This document shows, one piece after another, positions 51,992 through 60,932 of a stretch of DNA of 64,000 nucleotides. Source of the stretch: Izhakiella australiensis (lineage in GTDB: Bacteria; Pseudomonadota; Gammaproteobacteria; Enterobacterales; Enterobacteriaceae); assembly GCF_002006995.1 (NCBI RefSeq), contig NZ_MRUL01000001.1:658811-722810 (forward strand), read 5' to 3'. Position 1 is the stretch's first letter. Each line of letters starts with the position of its first letter. Below the pieces are notes generated by a model that was given only the letters and a program-made list of their open reading frames with translations, had not been told where the DNA came from and searched no databases. Made by a program: the position numbers and the translations under genes.

Positions 51992-54529
51992 ATGGAATAT
52001 AAATATAATATCAGGCTGCTGGCGTCAGCGACCGCATTGCTTGCCGCCGGGGCGCCGCTGTTTGCAGCCAGTATTCCTGTGCCTGCGGGATTTGAAGATA
52101 TTTTTGAAGCCAGGCAGCACGGTATTTTTAACGTGGTCTATAACGATCGTTCTTTGGGTTCCGTTGCCGTGGAGTACGACTGGCAGACTGTTCAATTCAT
52201 TTCACCTGAATTGATCGTTGAACAGCTGACGTCGCCGGACATGCCAACGTTGCTTTGGTCGCGGGAAAAACTGCTGAAAAAACTCTCTGCGCCGTTACGC
52301 CGTAGCGACGAACAAGGTTTTGCCGACGATCAGATTGTAGTGAATGTGATTGAGTCCGACAGCACGCTGCGGTTGATCTTTCCCGAATCAATGTTTGATG
52401 CATCGGAAAAGGAGAACGAGCGTCTTTTTATTACCCAGCGTAACCAGTCTGGATTTGTACACAGCCACAATATCAACTTTCTCTCTGACTCCTGGGGGGA
52501 CAGCCTGAGTCTCTCTTCCAACGAGACGCTGAACCTAACGGGTAACAGCTATCTCAAGGGAGGATGGAGTTACGCGAAAGAGATTGATTTTAACCTCGAT
52601 GAACTGGCGCTGTTCATTGAAAGCAATGCAAAGCGTTATAAGGCTGGCCGCCAGCGGCTTAGCGACAACTTTAACAGCAGCATGCCTTCGGCCTCCTACA
52701 GTTTTTTTAATCCGGTCAGCTTTGATGGCGTGTCGCTGGGTTATATGACGGATAACTATCTGAACCTGGGCTCCGGGGCTGCCTCGCCGGTTTCGCTCTA
52801 TCTGCCGCAGTCGGGTACGGTTGAGGTTTACCGTAATGGTCGCATGATTGATATCCAGCAGTTTTCCGCGGGCCTGCAGTACATCGACACCCAAAGCTGG
52901 CCGAATGGCGGCTACGATGTTCTTCTGGTGTCTAAGCTGGTCGACGGTAGCCGGGAAGAAAAGCGCGTGCCCTTTTTTAAGCGCAGCGGTCAATTCCGCG
53001 CGGGGGATATTGAGTACATCGTCCAGCTGGGACGCTACGACAGGCGTCAGGGCTATATGGTCTCAAAAACCTGTCGACAGTGTGACCGCGACTCCGGCGC
53101 GAACCACTTTGCCGATGTTGGTATCGGCTATACCACCGATTCGGCGATCTCGCTGAGCGGCGGTATGATGATGGATAACAATACCCTGTATACCAACGCC
53201 AGTCTGGATATTCCCATTAATAGCCGGTTGATAGAGCGTCTGTATACCGATGGCCTGGTGGGAAATGATAACAGCGTGGGTTACCAGATTGGGGCCAGCA
53301 AAAGCTATGAATTCCTCGGGCTGAACGCCAGCTATCGCGATAATCACTACCGGGGCGATGAGAAGGATTTCCGCCAGTACAGGATTGTTCCTGCCTATGA
53401 TTTTTCCACATTACAGTTTAGCGCGACGACCTTTTTACCCTGGAATATTGGTTTCGGTGTTAACTACGGCATTAATACCCTGTACCAAAACTATGGGCGG
53501 AAAAATAAGAGTGAAACAGAAAGCTGGGACGTGACGTTAAACCGCGATTTTACCCTGAGGGACAATCTTAATTTACGTGTGGATTTAGGCTATCACCGGG
53601 GACTAAATACCTATAGCAATATTTTTAATAGCCAGAGCATTAGCGAGGATCGTTTATATGCCCAATTTTCTCTGGGGATAAGGGAACGCAGCTACAACCA
53701 TTATCAGTCTTTATATTTACGCTCACGCTTTAATAATGGCAGTAGTGATAATAATAGCTATAGCGTGGATTACTCGCTGAATGTGGATAACCCTGAGTTC
53801 GATCGCGGTGGAAAATATTTAGTGAATGCCAGCATTAATCAGGGGCCGAATAATGCGCGTAACGGTAGCGCCGGAGTGGTGATGGATAACGCGGCAGGTT
53901 ATACCACGGCCGGTATGACGCAGTCACTTAATGGAGCGGGTTATCGGCAGCAATATCTCTCCCAACGCAGCGGTTTTGCCATTGGGCAGGGTGAGATCGC
54001 GTGGGGCAAGCTCGATAACACGGCTGCGATTATTGTCGATGCGACAGACCTGCCAAAAGATCAATATTTCGAAGCACGCAATCAGAGTATGGCGCCGGTG
54101 GTGGTGAAAGGGGGGCAAAAAACCACGCTGACGGTCACGCCTTATCAGAAAGTGGATCCTAAAGTCGAGCAGCTCTTCACCGGCAAGACGGATGCTTTTT
54201 ATACGCTTACCAGTCAGTCTACGCCAGGCTGGGCGATGCCGGGGCAGGTTTATAAGGTCAAGCTGACCGCGACCAAAAATCTGACGGTGACGGGGCGTCT
54301 CTATTTTGAGGGTGAGCCGTTGGCCAATGCCAGAGTGGTGGGCGGGAATACGATATCCGATGAAGAGGGGCTATTTGTTGGCGATTTTCCGCTTAAGGTC
54401 GATGAGCGTTTAGCGGAGCTTAAGGTAAAGAAAGAGGGGAAAGAGTACGTTTGTCCGCTGTTGGAAGAGAACGTCAAACTCACCCAGGGAATTATGCAAA
54501 TTCGTGAGGTTAATTGTGAAGCTCAGTAA
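51992..54529 (+). CDS. CS1-type fimbrial outer membrane usher
   Basis: 845 residues from ATG 51992 (GGGATT ahead); TTG at 51971 is an upstream alternative overlapping the previous stop. Signal peptide to about Ala26, an N-terminal periplasmic part, the long beta-barrel with the plug (YLPQSGTVEVYRNGRMIDIQQFSAG) and C-terminal beta-sandwich domain ending in a Cys pair (VCPLLEENV...EVNCEAQ). It threads subunits through the outer membrane. Confidence 0.9.
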   Translation: MEYKYNIRLLASATALLAAGAPLFAASIPVPAGFEDIFEARQHGIFNVVYNDRSLGSVAVEYDWQTVQFISPELIVEQLTSPDMPTLLWSREKLLKKLSAPLRRSDEQGFADDQIVVNVIESDSTLRLIFPESMFDASEKENERLFITQRNQSGFVHSHNINFLSDSWGDSLSLSSNETLNLTGNSYLKGGWSYAKEIDFNLDELALFIESNAKRYKAGRQRLSDNFNSSMPSASYSFFNPVSFDGVSLGYMTDNYLNLGSGAASPVSLYLPQSGTVEVYRNGRMIDIQQFSAGLQYIDTQSWPNGGYDVLLVSKLVDGSREEKRVPFFKRSGQFRAGDIEYIVQLGRYDRRQGYMVSKTCRQCDRDSGANHFADVGIGYTTDSAISLSGGMMMDNNTLYTNASLDIPINSRLIERLYTDGLVGNDNSVGYQIGASKSYEFLGLNASYRDNHYRGDEKDFRQYRIVPAYDFSTLQFSATTFLPWNIGFGVNYGINTLYQNYGRKNKSETESWDVTLNRDFTLRDNLNLRVDLGYHRGLNTYSNIFNSQSISEDRLYAQFSLGIRERSYNHYQSLYLRSRFNNGSSDNNSYSVDYSLNVDNPEFDRGGKYLVNASINQGPNNARNGSAGVVMDNAAGYTTAGMTQSLNGAGYRQQYLSQRSGFAIGQGEIAWGKLDNTAAIIVDATDLPKDQYFEARNQSMAPVVVKGGQKTTLTVTPYQKVDPKVEQLFTGKTDAFYTLTSQSTPGWAMPGQVYKVKLTATKNLTVTGRLYFEGEPLANARVVGGNTISDEEGLFVGDFPLKVDERLAELKVKKEGKEYVCPLLEENVKLTQGIMQIREVNCEAQ

Positions 54530-55229
54530 ATGGAGAGCGCTGACGCTCTGTACAGTGGGATTATTTTCTTCGTATTCGGTATTCGCCATAGAAGTTTTTC
54601 CGGTGGTTAAGGAAATTCACGAAGATACGCCGAGAGATAATTATATAACCGTTAAATCGATGTATCGGGCGGAGGATTCTGTTGATGAAAATAAATCGCA
54701 CTCGCAGGTTTATGAATTCGTTACGCTGGAGTTGTACCACGTTCCTAATCCGGGGGATGAAAAAGAAAAAAGGGTTAAAGAGCTGGGAGCAGAAAACCCT
54801 ACGCTAGTGTTCTCGCCAACAAAACTGATTATCCCCTATGGGCAAGAAAAAAAAGTCAGGATTATGCCGCTGCGGCCGGTGGAGCGTGAGCAGGTTTATC
54901 GCCTGCGCGTGCGGCCAAGCTACCCGGAGCAGGAGCTGGACAAAGGTAAGGTACGCTTTGCCGTTGGCTATGATGTGCTGCTGCGTTACCTGCCGTCAGG
55001 GACACATACCCAGGGTATCAGCCTGAGCTGCCATAACAACCAGTGGACGCTCACGGCAACCGGCAACGTACGCAGTGAACTGAGCAACCTGGTGGTGGAC
55101 GGGCGTCCTTTCCTTCAGCGTTTTAACGTCTACCCGGAAAATAGCCGGATCCTGACGGTGAATAAGCGGCTGGCTTTTGAAATGGACGGCAAGCTTCAGG
55201 TTTACGAGCAGTGCCAGCGTAAGGAATAA
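54516..55229 (+). CDS. CS1-type fimbrial chaperone
   Basis: 237 residues starting at GTG 54516, six bases after GAGG and 14 bp inside the usher end; the GTG at 54504 is less well placed. Signal peptide to Ala27-Ile (SVFAIEVFPVVKEIHED). The G1-strand and PapD-like pattern (PTLVFSPTKLIIPYGQEKKVRI, RLRVRPSYPEQE) is clear. It carries subunits to the usher in the periplasm. Confidence 0.88.
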   Translation: MKLSKWRALTLCTVGLFSSYSVFAIEVFPVVKEIHEDTPRDNYITVKSMYRAEDSVDENKSHSQVYEFVTLELYHVPNPGDEKEKRVKELGAENPTLVFSPTKLIIPYGQEKKVRIMPLRPVEREQVYRLRVRPSYPEQELDKGKVRFAVGYDVLLRYLPSGTHTQGISLSCHNNQWTLTATGNVRSELSNLVVDGRPFLQRFNVYPENSRILTVNKRLAFEMDGKLQVYEQCQRKE

Positions 55230-55232
55230 CCG

Positions 55233-56123
55233 ATGCGGAGAACGACACTTTTGATCGCGTTGCTGCCGCTGGTGGCACAAGCTAGCGGTACGCTGATGAT
55301 CCAGCCACAGCCTGACAGCAGTATCCGTTTTATGGCGCAGGGGCCGACCGGCAGCGGCAGCGAGGATGTACTGGGTTTCCAGCAGCCAGCCAGCGGCAGA
55401 ATGACGGTCACCGTTTCCCCGTCGGGGATGAGCCGGTGTGAGAGCGGCGATATTGTGCTGGATAACCTGCGTTTCTCTTTTACTAACCTACTGGATAACA
55501 GCAAAGTGCTTTGCGGTATGCCGGTGACCTTTGATGCGCCGGGCAAAGATCGTGAAGTTCCTTTGAAAGTGGCCGTTAGCCAGTTTTCTCACCCCGTGGT
55601 TGCAGGGATTGGGAGCCAAAAACAGGCTCTGCTCCCTGCGGGTAGCGTCAGCGCCGTAGCAGAAGGCGGGAGGGGTCAGCAGTATCCGCTTTATCTTGAT
55701 CTGAGCGTTGTGCAGCAGCCGATAGAGGTATTGGCCGCGACCTTTTCTCGTCCCTCTCTCTATCTGGGATCCGTGGGGGAGATGAACGATGCCGCCGCCG
55801 ATGTTCAACTGCGGGTCAGTAAAAACGCCCAGGCGAGCAATGAGGCGATAGGCTATACGCTCAGCTTTGAATCGACCCAGCAGCTCAATAATCAGTACCG
55901 CATGCGAGCTTCCGCCACTGAGCGCATGGTGCCTTATCAAATCCTGGCGGGAGGACGAGAGGTGCTGCCGGATAGCGCACGGCGGGGCACAGTACCTGCG
56001 GGCGTTGGCACGGCTGACGTGGTGGATATCCAGTTTAAACTTTCAGGGAAGCAGACGCGGGGATTGGCGGCGGGAGTCAGCCTTCAGGACACCGTTACCG
56101 CCGTCATCACGCCCGATAGCTAG
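55233..56123 (+). CDS. CS1-type fimbrial accessory/tip protein
   Basis: 296 residues with a signal peptide to about Ala17 (LLPLVAQASG) and two all-beta domains; the second half contains a pilin-like end (SLQDTVTAVITPDS). Length fits an adhesin or tip subunit of CS1-type fimbriae (two-domain), but no binding motif can be named. It follows the chaperone gene by three bp. Confidence 0.65.
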   Translation: MRRTTLLIALLPLVAQASGTLMIQPQPDSSIRFMAQGPTGSGSEDVLGFQQPASGRMTVTVSPSGMSRCESGDIVLDNLRFSFTNLLDNSKVLCGMPVTFDAPGKDREVPLKVAVSQFSHPVVAGIGSQKQALLPAGSVSAVAEGGRGQQYPLYLDLSVVQQPIEVLAATFSRPSLYLGSVGEMNDAAADVQLRVSKNAQASNEAIGYTLSFESTQQLNNQYRMRASATERMVPYQILAGGREVLPDSARRGTVPAGVGTADVVDIQFKLSGKQTRGLAAGVSLQDTVTAVITPDS

Positions 56124-56138
56124 GTTTAGGAGAAAGAA

Positions 56139-56639
56139 ATGAAAAAGGTATTTTTCCCCGTGCTGCTGATGCTGGCATCGCTGAGTGCGTCAGGGGCCGT
56201 AAGCGTAAGAACCTCGATTGATGTGCAGGCGGAGGTCAGTACCAGCGTGCGCATCTACGTCGACGGTAAGGACGTCACTAACGGCATGATCTCACTCAAG
56301 CTGGAGGATAAAAGCGGCTATATGACCGGAATAACGCCAGACTTTCAGTTTATCGGTAACGCCAGCGCGGTGTCGCTGTCGCTGACCTCACCGGCTAACC
56401 GGAGTCTGGTATCGGAGAACGGCGATGAAATGCTGCTCAATACCGCATGGGTAAAACCCGGCGGTGGGGATGTATCGACGAGCTATCCATTTAATAACCT
56501 CCCGGTTTACCCGAGCCTGTCGGAAGTGCCACCCAACAGCGGCATAAAGGTTCGTTTTACCTCTGCTGCCCGCAGCGAAACTTATCCTCTTGGGGTTTAT
56601 AGCGGTACCTACGAGGTTATTGTTACGCCTTCGGTTTGA
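56139..56639 (+). CDS. CS1-type fimbrial minor subunit (last gene)
   Basis: 166 residues: signal peptide to about Ala19 (LSASGAVS), donor-strand-like N-terminus (SVRTSIDVQAEVSTSVRIYVDG) and the closing GVYSGTYEVIVTPS motif seen in the other subunits of the operon. It is the last of six coregulated genes. Function as alternative pilin or adaptor is inference. Confidence 0.75.
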   Translation: MKKVFFPVLLMLASLSASGAVSVRTSIDVQAEVSTSVRIYVDGKDVTNGMISLKLEDKSGYMTGITPDFQFIGNASAVSLSLTSPANRSLVSENGDEMLLNTAWVKPGGGDVSTSYPFNNLPVYPSLSEVPPNSGIKVRFTSAARSETYPLGVYSGTYEVIVTPSV

Positions 56640-56699
56640 GGCTTCGGCGATTGTAAGTGCCTATACGGCCCCTATTTGCACGGTGCTTCAGCACCGGCC

Positions 56700-56735
56700 C
56701 TGGAAGGGCGAGCCTCAGGGATGAGGCGAGTAATC
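56700..56735 (+). repeat. Dispersed repeat, copy 2, beside the att remnant
   Basis: Same element as 30082-30118 with GCCTCA-GGGA-TGAGGC at 56712-56727 forming an intact 6-bp hairpin. Its position touching the tRNA-Phe remnant may mean it is a genomic repeat flanking the original tRNA locus, or a recombination hotspot. Confidence 0.65.
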
Positions 56736-56765
56736 GAACCACGGACACGGGGATTTTCAATCTCC
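56732..56765 (-). other. tRNA-Phe fragment, prophage attachment site remnant
   Basis: On the minus strand this segment reads GGAGATTGAAAATCCCC, then GTGTCC and TGGTTCGATT, which matches the anticodon arm, variable loop and T-arm of the enterobacterial tRNA-Phe (GAA anticodon inside GATTGAAAATC) at 32 of 34 positions. The acceptor end and the 5' half are missing. This is the standard signature of an attL/attR core left by an integrase; the intact tRNA gene must lie at the other end of the element, outside the window. Confidence 0.85.
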
Positions 56766-56888
56766 CACTCGAACCATATATATCAAATGGTTACAGGTTA
56801 TTTTCATAATTGAATGGTCTTTGGGGATGGTTTGTAAATCAGCCACTTAACATGAAATAAAAGTGAATATTCTGAAAGGGTTATATAG

Positions 56889-57914
56889 TTATTTCGTTTT
56901 TTTATTCTGTCCGTCAACCGCCGGAACCATCTTTATCTTGCGATCGTAACGTGCTGTCTGCCCGATATTTTTGTGCCCGGATATAGCCTGTTTCTCCTGT
57001 AATGTTCCTTCCAGGTCCGATATACCTTTTGCTTTCAGATCGTGATAAGTGAAATTTAAATCAAGTTCAGGGTTCGCTTTTTTTGCCCTTTCTTTCGCCG
57101 CTCGCCATCGCTTACTGAATCCGCTTGAGGTATAACGATCACCGCCCGGCTGGTGTAGCAGGAACGTGCTGACAACGCCTTTATTGGCAGGTAAAACCAG
57201 AGCCAACGCTACAGCCGCCCGAAGACGGGGGGACCAGACTTTGATCTGCTTTACGCCGGTTTTTCCCTGCCTGATATAAATCCCCTCATCCATCATCTGA
57301 TCGCGGCGTAACGCCAGTACATCCCCCTGACGGGCGCAGCAGAGATAGGAAATTTCCATTGCCACGCGCACTAACTGATCGGCGTTGTCATAAAGCGCTT
57401 GATATTCTCTGTCTGTTACGTAGCGATCACGCGGTGTTTCAGTGTACTGACGTACCCCCTGACAGGGGTTCGCCTTTACCATTCCACGCTCATAGCCCCA
57501 GCGGAAAACCCGAGACATAAATGCTTTTTCACGGTTGGCCTGAACAATGCTTTTAACTCCCCGCATATCCATATATTTACGTATATGCTGTGGTTTAATA
57601 TCGACGGGATTCATTCGGCCAAATGGCCTGAGGACCCTCACAGAGTATTTCCTGTAGTCGTTACGCGTGGCTTTGCTCAGACCATTGAAGTCTGACGATA
57701 AAAAGAAGCGTGATACCAGAGCAGTAAAATCCTGCTGTGCCTTATTATCCTTCAGCAACCGCTCGTAGGCTGCCCATATTTCAGAAACCGGTGTGTCGAA
57801 CGGACAGAGCCTGATGGTACCGCCGCCCGCAGGTTTAAACTCGAATGCTGAACGTCCGCGGGATACGCGCGGTGGCAGGTCTCTGTCTGCCGGGTTTTTA
57901 CGTGGCCGCGCCAT
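56889..57914 (-). CDS. Tyrosine recombinase (phage integrase)
   Basis: 341 residues. Core-binding domain (about 50-150) then the catalytic domain with Arg195 (LCCARQGDVL), Lys218 (RQGKTGVKQ), His291-Asp-Leu-Lys294 in place of the usual H-x-x-R, His314 (SGHKN) and nucleophile Tyr323. The Lys for Arg variation recurs in a known branch of phage integrases. It reads toward the tRNA-Phe remnant 120 bp away, as expected for an element inserted there. Confidence 0.93.
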   Translation of the reverse strand: MARPRKNPADRDLPPRVSRGRSAFEFKPAGGGTIRLCPFDTPVSEIWAAYERLLKDNKAQQDFTALVSRFFLSSDFNGLSKATRNDYRKYSVRVLRPFGRMNPVDIKPQHIRKYMDMRGVKSIVQANREKAFMSRVFRWGYERGMVKANPCQGVRQYTETPRDRYVTDREYQALYDNADQLVRVAMEISYLCCARQGDVLALRRDQMMDEGIYIRQGKTGVKQIKVWSPRLRAAVALALVLPANKGVVSTFLLHQPGGDRYTSSGFSKRWRAAKERAKKANPELDLNFTYHDLKAKGISDLEGTLQEKQAISGHKNIGQTARYDRKIKMVPAVDGQNKKTK

Positions 57915-58141
57915 TATTCCATTGCTCCCCAGTCCGGTTCACTGGCAGCAGGAGGCACTGCGCGGTGTCTGAGTGGATAGTTAAAATGCGTCCATGTGGT
58001 GCAGGGGCGACCATCCCGCCGGACGATGAACCACACGCCGGCTTTCTCCAGTGCCTCACACTGTTTGCGCGGCATTTCATAACCGGTAATCATCGTTATG
58101 TCACTGTCAGAAATAATGTTACTTTCGTTATTCATTTCCAT
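57914..58141 (-). CDS. DUF4224-like protein upstream of integrase
   Basis: 75 residues from ATG 58141 (GGGGG ahead); the frame to 58219 lacks a good start. Contains MITGYEMPRKQCEALEKAGV and WFIVRRDGRPCTTWTHFN, the usual pattern of the small proteins found just before phage integrases, sometimes called excisionase-like. Its stop overlaps the integrase start by one base. Confidence 0.8.
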   Translation of the reverse strand: MEMNNESNIISDSDITMITGYEMPRKQCEALEKAGVWFIVRRDGRPCTTWTHFNYPLRHRAVPPAASEPDWGAME

Positions 58142-58821
58142 AATTACCCCCTGATGCCAGTTTTTCAGCAGCACGCTGGATTTGTGTCGTAAACATCCGC
58201 CCCGTAGCTTCCAGCTCATCCCTTTCCATGTAGCTCACGGGCGGCCCGCGCCACCCTTTATCGAAAACCGCGATCGCCATACCAAACCCTGATGAGGATT
58301 CTTCCGGCTCTCCCGCTGCGGGTCTGTACCACGCCGGCAGCGCGAAGCTGATCCGCCCACGGATAAAGGCAATATGGTCGGCTCCGTCAGGCCACCAGGT
58401 TTCGCTGGTTGCGGCTTTGATGAGGAAAACGTAACGACCGCCACGTTCACGCATCGCCACAGTGTGCTGCATGATGTGGGTCATACCGATACTGCCCGTT
58501 ATGCTGCTGTGCCCGGCTGTAGGGCGGGTTGGCATAAGCCGCGCCGCCGAGTTCTGCCAGGCGAGCGGACCAGTCCTGCGCCAGGGCGTTATCTTCAGCG
58601 GTGTAACAGGCTTCACACCTGGCGTTGTGATGGTCAGCAAACAGATCCAGTACAAACGGCCCGAACCTGGCATTAATCCCCCACCAGAGGTTGTCCGGTG
58701 TGCGCCACTGATCGCCAGTCTCTTTCAGCTGATGTGCCGGACGCGAACGGAGGTGGTGCAGGCGTCGGCTGTACGGTGACAGTTCTGTAGCGGATACGGA
58801 TGCTTCAGCTGTCGGATTCAT
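58128..58821 (-). pseudogene. Phage N-6-adenine methyltransferase with frameshift
   Basis: The first part (58821 to about 58500) codes MNPTAEASVS...WWGINARFGPFVLDLFADHHNARC...YANPPYSRAQQHNGQY, including the catalytic Asn-Pro-Pro-Tyr. The second part continues in another frame with GMTHIMQHTVAMRERGGRYVFLIKAATSETWW...FDKGWRGPPVSYM. Together they give the normal order of the phage Dam family. The break, near 58495, fits a loss of a few bases, for example five, between the QHNGQY and GMTHIM segments. The product is probably inactive unless the break is a sequencing error. Confidence 0.8.
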
Positions 58822-59408
58822 TTTGTATTCTCCTGTACGTAGCCGGAACGCAGCGCCTCAAGCAGCTGGTCTTCTTTAACGACCAGATAGCCGAGTTTTC
58901 CGGCGAACCAGCGGAATTTGTCGAAGTCGCCGACGATGGCATCGCGGGATACGCTTTCGGTGAACAGGACGTTGCCGCTGCGGTCAAAAGCGATAAGGGT
59001 ACGGCTGGCAACCCGGTCGCCAGAGTCAGTGAGTTCAGGTGCACCGTGAAGGGTGGACTCCATGCGGTTAAAGGCGCTGATGTAGTCGATTTTCCACTGA
59101 AGGGCGCGTTTGCCGGTGAAGCCCATGACGATGAGCACGAAAGCGTCGCGGGTGAGTTCGAAGCATTTGTAAGTGGCAGTACCACCGTTGGGCTGGATTA
59201 CTTCGCGGGATGCTTCGTTAAAATTGACGAGGCACCATTCAGGTTCGCAATCAGCAATAACGGCGCGGATCTTCTTCAGCACATTATCGTGCGTTTTGTG
59301 GAAGTATTCAGCGACGGCAAGGGATGTGGTAAGAATTTTACCGTTATGCTCGAAAACAGCAGGAGCGGCAGTAACAGCAGGTACATTTGGGGTAAGGGTA
59401 GTAGCCAT
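58818..59408 (-). CDS. Rha-family phage regulatory protein
   Basis: 196 residues from ATG 59408. Rha domain: VFEHNGKILTTSLAVAEYFHKTHDNVLKKIRAV, then ELTRDAFVLIVMGFTGKRALQWKIDYISAFNRME. The open frame continues upstream to 59702 through an Ash-like leader region that also holds RNA elements, so a longer fusion protein is possible. Rha interferes with phage growth in hosts lacking IHF. Starts a minus-strand run with methyltransferase, DUF4224-like gene and integrase. Confidence 0.82.
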   Translation of the reverse strand: MATTLTPNVPAVTAAPAVFEHNGKILTTSLAVAEYFHKTHDNVLKKIRAVIADCEPEWCLVNFNEASREVIQPNGGTATYKCFELTRDAFVLIVMGFTGKRALQWKIDYISAFNRMESTLHGAPELTDSGDRVASRTLIAFDRSGNVLFTESVSRDAIVGDFDKFRWFAGKLGYLVVKEDQLLEALRSGYVQENTK

Positions 59409-59451
59409 AGTGGCAGCCTCGATAGTCAGTTTTAAAAACTCACCACCGGAG

Positions 59452-59702
59452 GTTCCAATCTCATGGGTGGCGAGACGTACAGGGTTGGAACTACCGGCGA
59501 CTACCGAAACCGGCCAGCTTTTCAGCTGCCCTGCACGCCCCACCATTGAACGCAGTTGAGGCTGTGCTTTGCACGTAAAAAAACCGCTGGCGCGGTCGTG
59601 CGCGATAGTCATCGGCGGGGTTCCAATCCCGGCACCCGCTTTATAAGGTGCAGGAAAACTATAGCGTCCGTTAATCACTGTTGCAAGCACGGCGTTGATC
59701 AT
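59452..59702 (-). ncRNA. P4-like RNA immunity leader / Ash-type region, copy A
   Basis: Minus strand. On this strand two TTGGAAC elements (59620-59626 and 59452-59458) flank the complementary GTTCCAA (59485-59491), and between them CCGC-GCCA-GCGG with seven T (59595 to 59577) forms an intrinsic terminator. This is the seqA-seqB-seqC plan of phage P4 immunity RNA. The same DNA is an open frame resembling Ash/Icd-like proteins that begins at 59702 and enters the rha gene in frame. A second copy lies at 61714. Confidence 0.6.
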
Positions 59703-60499
59703 GATGCTGCCCCATTAAGCATTAACGCCAGGAGACGGGGGAAATGTAAGTCATAGAAATGCGGCTGGGTTTGACGCGGATTATCAGGGGCGGTAAGGTT
59801 CTTGCCGAACTGCAATCCTTTTTCCGTCAATGACCAGAATAATTTCTCTTTGTCTGGCGCTTTACTGCTGGGGCGGGACTTCCGCTCTGTTATCCCGAGA
59901 AGTTGCAGGCGCCTGAAAGCTGAAATCGCACTGTAGGGTTTTCCGTGCAGTGAAAGCAATTCAGTAAGAGAGTGAGTTACTTCGCTGCTGCCGGTCATGC
60001 ATCCGTCCGGTGTGTCTGCGGCATAAGCAGGTAAAATATCAGGCATTCCGAGAGAGCTTTGCAGCTTTTTCATTGCGCCGGGCATGGTTGATGGTGCGAT
60101 CCGCATTTCCTGCTTGTAGAAGGCCAGCATGGCAAGACCTGCCTGCACCTGTTCGGTAAGCATCCCGTTGGCGTTTTTGATGGTATCCCGGAACTGTTCG
60201 TACACCTGGACCTCGAACGCGGGTTCAATCCATGCGGCATATCTGATGGCGACGAGTTCATCTGCCCATGTGCCGGATTCCAGGCCGCCCCTGATGGTGT
60301 TAACCGAAGCCCTTTTTTGGGCTTCGCTCAAAGATTGAACAAACGCATCAATTCCCTCACCGCGTAAAAACTTTGATGGCCGCTGAGCTTCAGTGGCTTT
60401 ACCCTGAGCAACTGCTGCCCGATGTAAATCATTCAGGCAGTAACGCCCAAAAGCATCCTGGCGAACCACGGTATTTTCAATGATGACTGGTTTTGACAT
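59699..60499 (-). CDS. KilA-N-domain phage protein
   Basis: 266 residues. N-terminal KilA-N domain (RQDAFGRYCLNDLHRAAVAQG, then KFLRGEGIDAFV and GGLESGTWADELVAIRYAAWIEPAFEVQVYEQF) and a C-terminal part with a Lys/Arg-rich winged-helix-like segment (SAFRRLQLLGITERKSR). Probably an antirepressor or DNA-binding regulator. Its stop overlaps the Ash-type open frame by four bases. Confidence 0.85.
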   Translation of the reverse strand: MSKPVIIENTVVRQDAFGRYCLNDLHRAAVAQGKATEAQRPSKFLRGEGIDAFVQSLSEAQKRASVNTIRGGLESGTWADELVAIRYAAWIEPAFEVQVYEQFRDTIKNANGMLTEQVQAGLAMLAFYKQEMRIAPSTMPGAMKKLQSSLGMPDILPAYAADTPDGCMTGSSEVTHSLTELLSLHGKPYSAISAFRRLQLLGITERKSRPSSKAPDKEKLFWSLTEKGLQFGKNLTAPDNPRQTQPHFYDLHFPRLLALMLNGAAS

Positions 60500-60588
60500 G
60501 ACACTCTCCTCATGCGGCTGTAGCGGTCAGAGCAAAGTTGAGCGACAACGATGATACTGTCACGCTTTCTCTTTCGAACAGGTAACGG

Positions 60589-60840
60589 GTGACATCGCTG
60601 TATGCAGCCATAAAAACACTGGCACTGGATCGCGGATATTCATTGTCAACGCTGGCCGAAAAAATGGGTGTAAACCGCAGGACGCTTTACCCGGCAATGA
60701 GTGGTAATCCCCGGTTATCAAACCTGCAACGCATAGCTGATGGGCTGGGGTTTCGACTGTCTGACATCATCGCAATAGAAGAAGAAATTGATGATCCGGA
60801 ACCTGATGAGCCGACAAATACTAACCAGAAGGGAAAATGA
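60589..60840 (+). CDS. Cro/CI-like helix-turn-helix protein
   Basis: 83 residues from GTG 60589 (AGGTAACG ahead). HTH: YSLSTLAEKMGVNRRTLYPAMSGNPRLSNLQRIADGLGF; acidic tail. Divergent from the KilA-N gene by 89 bp, the arrangement of a switch region. It is a Cro or repressor candidate. Confidence 0.8.
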   Translation: MTSLYAAIKTLALDRGYSLSTLAEKMGVNRRTLYPAMSGNPRLSNLQRIADGLGFRLSDIIAIEEEIDDPEPDEPTNTNQKGK

Positions 60841-60842
60841 GT

Positions 60843-60932
60843 ATGGACTGGCCTGAAGCATTCATGATAGTTGGCGTGGCTTTCGCACTTGCCTGGATGG
60901 TAAGGGGGCTGATATGCACTGGCCCGGAGTAA
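60843..60932 (+). CDS. Small membrane protein 1 (29 aa)
   Basis: MDWPEAFMIVGVAFALAW then MVRGL: one hydrophobic helix after a short Trp-Pro start. It follows the HTH gene stop by two bases. Family not named; tiny helix proteins of this kind are common in phage early regions. Missed by length cut-offs. Confidence 0.55.
   Translation: MDWPEAFMIVGVAFALAWMVRGLICTGPE

Noticed and set aside
56640..56888. Possible intact tRNA gene
   Set aside because: Only the anticodon-to-T-arm part of tRNA-Phe is present; acceptor stem and D-arm are missing.
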